64,000 bases of DNA from an uncultured Lachnospiraceae bacterium (GTDB lineage: Bacteria; Bacillota; Clostridia; Lachnospirales; Lachnospiraceae), in contig CAJJYZ010000004.1 of the NCBI GenBank assembly GCA_905197485.1, forward strand, positions 1 through 64,000, in the 5' to 3' direction. The notes under the pieces were generated by a model. The model saw only the letters and a list, made by a program, of their open reading frames with translations, made no database searches and was not told the origin of the DNA. Both the position numbers and the translations under genes were made by a program. This document shows positions 61,555 through 64,000 of the stretch, one piece after another. Position 1 is the stretch's first letter. Each line of letters opens with the position of its first letter.

Positions 61555-62469
61555 TTAATACTGCTCCTTCTTCCCTGTTGTATATTTCATGAAAATAATT
61601 GAAAATACAATAATAATCACAAATAATCCATATGAAATTGCTGCACCATATCCGTAATCCAGATTCGTAAAGGCAATATTATACATATACATTACCATCG
61701 TAAGAAGCGATGCTTTCGTTCCTCCCGTCGCGCCTCCAAACGTATACGGAAGGTCGAAAATCTGAAGTCCACCGATAATGGATGTCACAAATGCAAATGT
61801 CATAATCGGACGCATGAGCGGGAGGACAATTTTGAAAAACGTCTGCGTCTTCGTCGCTCCGTCTACTTCTGCCGCCTCAAACAGTTCGTATGGAATCCCT
61901 CGGATACCCGCCGTAAATATGATGGTGTAATATCCAAAATATTGCCAGAATAAAACTGCCGCAACGATAAGCTGTGATAAAATCGCGCTTCCCTTCCAGT
62001 TAATCGGCTCCGAAATCAAATGCAGCGACTCTAATAGCTGATTGACGCTTCCGACTTTCCAGTCAAACAAAAGGCTGAACAAAACGCCTAATGAGACTGC
62101 CGTTACAAGATTCGGAAAATAAAATACCGTCTTGAAGAAATTGCTTCCTCTAAGTCTTTTTTGATTCAGTAGAAAGGCAAGTACCAAGCCAAATACCATC
62201 TGTGGAATCATAGAAATTAACGCGATAAAAATCGTATTCCCGATGGATTTAATAAACATCGGGTCGTGAATCAACCGTTCATAATTCGCAAGTCCCACGA
62301 ATTGCTGTGCGCCAAATCCGTCCCATGACATGAAACTTAATTTGAATGTATATAAGATTGGGTATAGTGTAAATGTTAAAAATACAATAATATAAGGCGC
62401 GATAAAAAAATACCCTGCGTTATTTTTATTTATCTTCCCTTTTTTACGTTTTGTACTTACTGCAGACAC
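61555..62469 (-). CDS. Sugar ABC transporter permease, MalF type
   Basis: This 304-residue protein has six membrane helices with the EAA loop GIPYELFEAAEVDGATKTQTFFKIVLPLMRP (about 195-226). It pairs with the permease at 60715 to form the channel. A hairpin lies between it and the binding-protein gene upstream. Confidence 0.92.
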   Translation of the reverse strand: MSAVSTKRKKGKINKNNAGYFFIAPYIIVFLTFTLYPILYTFKLSFMSWDGFGAQQFVGLANYERLIHDPMFIKSIGNTIFIALISMIPQMVFGLVLAFLLNQKRLRGSNFFKTVFYFPNLVTAVSLGVLFSLLFDWKVGSVNQLLESLHLISEPINWKGSAILSQLIVAAVLFWQYFGYYTIIFTAGIRGIPYELFEAAEVDGATKTQTFFKIVLPLMRPIMTFAFVTSIIGGLQIFDLPYTFGGATGGTKASLLTMVMYMYNIAFTNLDYGYGAAISYGLFVIIIVFSIIFMKYTTGKKEQY

Positions 62470-62491
62470 CTTGTGATATTCCTCCTTTTGG

Positions 62492-62541
62492 AAAAAGCTG
62501 CTTCAGCCTGTACTCCTACTGAATACCTTTCTGAAGCAGCC
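62492..62541 (-). terminator. Intra-operon attenuator after the binding-protein gene
   Basis: AAGCTGCTTCAG (62495-62506) pairs with CTGAAGCAGCC (62531-62541), and on the minus strand it ends in CTTTTTCC. Partial termination here would give more binding protein than permease, as in many sugar ABC operons. Confidence 0.72.
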
Positions 62542-62572
62542 TTGTGTATTCGATTCGCAATCCGCTGAAAGA

Positions 62573-63930
62573 TTACTCGATTTCAATTTCCGGATAAATG
62601 TTCTTCATTTCCTCTTTGAATCCTTGTACGGCTTCTTCCGGAGTTGCCTGACCGGTTGCGACAAGGTCCATCTGCGCGGTTGCGCTCGTCCATGCCTGAC
62701 GGTCATATTTTGTCATCGGGTCTCCTTTTACGTTCTTCGCCGTCTCATAGAAATCTGCAAAATATTGCTGGTCTCCAGTCACAATATCTGTATGACCTTC
62801 TTCAATACATCTCTCGATTGCAGGAATATATCCCGGGAAATCTCCCCATGTATTTGCAAGTCCGTTTACAAGATAATCTTCGTTGGATGTCATCGTCTTA
62901 ATCCATGCCCATGCGGCATCTTTATTTTCGGAACCGGAATACATTCCGTACCATGTTCCACCGTTCTGATAAGGAATCGGAGCCTGCATATAGCCCCATG
63001 TGTCTGCTGCCTTCTCCATCTCGTCTGCCGGAATACCCGGTTTGATACAGAAGTTCAGTCCCCATGTCGGAAGACATGTGAGAATAAACATATCTTTGGA
63101 GTACATTCCCGATGTCCATCCCGCAGACCACATATCTGCTTCGGCATCTACTTTATTTTTCACGACAGTGTCCATCATTTCATACATCTCAAGCATATAG
63201 TCGTCGCTGATAATATGATTGTCTTCGTCTACCCATGCCTGGCCTTTATAGGAAGCGTAAAGTTGTAATACAGATTCCACATCGTCCAGTAATGCTATCT
63301 TTCCGCCTGATTTTTCATACACCTGTTTTCCAACTTCTACAATCTTGTCCCAGCTTGATAACATCTCAGCCAGTTCCTTCGGGTCGTCTGTTCCGAGATA
63401 CTCTCTTGCAAGCGCTTTCTTATACCAGAATCCACCTGGTGTTGACTGCCAGGAAAGTCCTTTTACATTCCCTTCTTTGTCTCTTGAAAGTTCATCTACA
63501 TACGGAATCATATCTTTGGAAATCTCTTCCGCCCCGTATTGTTCCTGACTCAGATTTTCCAGCATATCCGTCTCTTTATAAACGCCCAGGTCGGAAATCT
63601 CGAATGTTGCTACATCCGGCGCGTTCGTTCCGGTACGGAATGCATTCTGAAGTTTTGTCCGGTATTCTTTGGATGGCATAACAGTAACATTTACTTTTAC
63701 CCCAGGCACAATCTTGTTGAACTCCTCCACATAGAAATTCATCTCGTCCTGGCTCAGATTCGTCCATAGTTCAATAGAACCTTCTGTCTTCGTGACATCT
63801 TCTGTTATTTTCTGCTCTTTAGCAGTACCCCCCCCTGGTATTTTTTCTTGGCATTATTACCACCGCATCCGGTAAGCATTGTGGTTGCCGCTAACGTAAC
63901 AGCCAGAATTTGTGCAAGTCTCTTTTTCAT
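62573..63930 (-). pseudogene. Sugar-binding lipoprotein gene with a frameshift at a run of eight G
   Basis: The gene starts at ATG 63930 (GGAGG 7 bases upstream) with a lipoprotein signal peptide, lipobox LTGC at Cys22, and would code for an extracellular CUT1 binding protein of about 452 residues. The reading frame breaks at minus-strand GGGGGGGG (63828-63835): from the ATG, translation ends after 41 residues at TAA 63805. The downstream frame, GTAKEQKITEDVT and on, continues to the stop at 62573 with SRP/solute-binding features (KTEGSIELWTNLS, GGFWYKKALAREY). One extra or two fewer G would restore it. This may be phase variation, a sequencing error or a true mutation. Confidence 0.8.
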
Positions 63931-63975
63931 CTTTCTTCCTCCTTTTCAAGTACTTTTCGTATCTTTCTAAGACAG

Positions 63976-63981
63976 ATTATA
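63976..63981 (-). promoter_or_regulatory. -10 element of the sugar ABC operon
   Basis: TATAAT on the minus strand lies 45 bases before the binding-protein ATG. Its -35 would fall at or beyond the window edge, so the promoter cannot be completed. Confidence 0.45.
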
Positions 63982-64000
63982 GCAACCTTTTCACATGCCT

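Noticed and set aside
63742..63804. Binding-protein gene starting at the internal ATG 63742
   Set aside because: A start there would lack a signal peptide; the true start with lipobox is at 63930, joined through the frameshifting G run.

Overview
The window looks like a chromosomal segment of a spore-forming Clostridia bacterium, most likely a gut Lachnospiraceae. The evidence is a PolC-type DNA polymerase III, a c-di-AMP receptor, a WalRK-like two-component pair, GerMN and CotF-type sporulation proteins, GGAGG ribosome binding sites and moderate base composition. I see no rRNA, tRNA, CRISPR array, intact insertion sequence or prophage. Genes are densely packed and no gene-free stretch exceeds 300 bases.

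Layout. 264-1782: c-di-AMP receptor and an FMN-dependent hydroxy-acid oxidase. 1946-5337 (+): a four-gene peptide-sensing/efflux module (response regulator, ABC ATPase, permease, histidine kinase) with direct-repeat operators. 5378-15469 (-): a long housekeeping and competence run, comEA, WalR/WalK-like pair, GerMN lipoprotein, comEC, holA, lepA and hemW, with a REP-like palindrome cluster between lepA and hemW. 15558-20930 (-): a DMT transporter and the arginine operon argC-GNAT-argJ-argB-argD. 21075-25640 (-): a YtrA/GntR-controlled ABC transporter and a polysaccharide deacetylase. 25698-36724: accessory genes, including a dipeptidase, a glutamine amidotransferase-type peptidase, two small coat proteins, an ABC-F ATPase, NUDIX, acyltransferase, an EFR1 ferredoxin, a MerR-controlled acetyltransferase and an AbrB/PIN toxin-antitoxin pair. 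36839-45593: ApbE flavin transferase, an MFS transporter, a MarR/GNAT pair, a linear amide hydrolase broken by an in-frame TGA, and an unusual short Rnf-like cluster. 45651-57935 (-): flavodoxin, SRPBCC protein, an Rpn nuclease fragment, threonine degradation (tdh-kbl), a ferredoxin/ASKHA corrinoid-activase-like protein, polC and ispG. 58022-63930 (-): a sugar ABC transporter with a MalY-type lyase and xylulokinase; its binding-protein gene is out of frame at a run of eight G.

The most unusual item is the rnfC-rnfD-rnfG-rnfE-like cluster (41525-45593). It has no rnfB and only one RnfA/E-type subunit. That subunit lacks the first conserved membrane cysteine and carries an extra C-terminal membrane domain. 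Its RnfG holds an inserted second FMN-binding-like domain resembling extracellular flavoproteins. With ApbE about 3.7 kb away, it suggests a variant flavin-based electron exporter that may not be a standard ferredoxin:NAD oxidoreductase.

Working links: ApbE probably flavinylates RnfD and RnfG. The arg genes form a complete acetyl-cycle from acetylglutamate to ornithine. tdh-kbl converts threonine to glycine and acetyl-CoA. The last operon imports a sugar and phosphorylates a ketopentose. Several control sites can be read directly: a MerR 19-bp-spacer promoter, an 11-bp YtrA-type inverted repeat at a promoter, and tandem repeats in front of the efflux module and the toxin-antitoxin pair.
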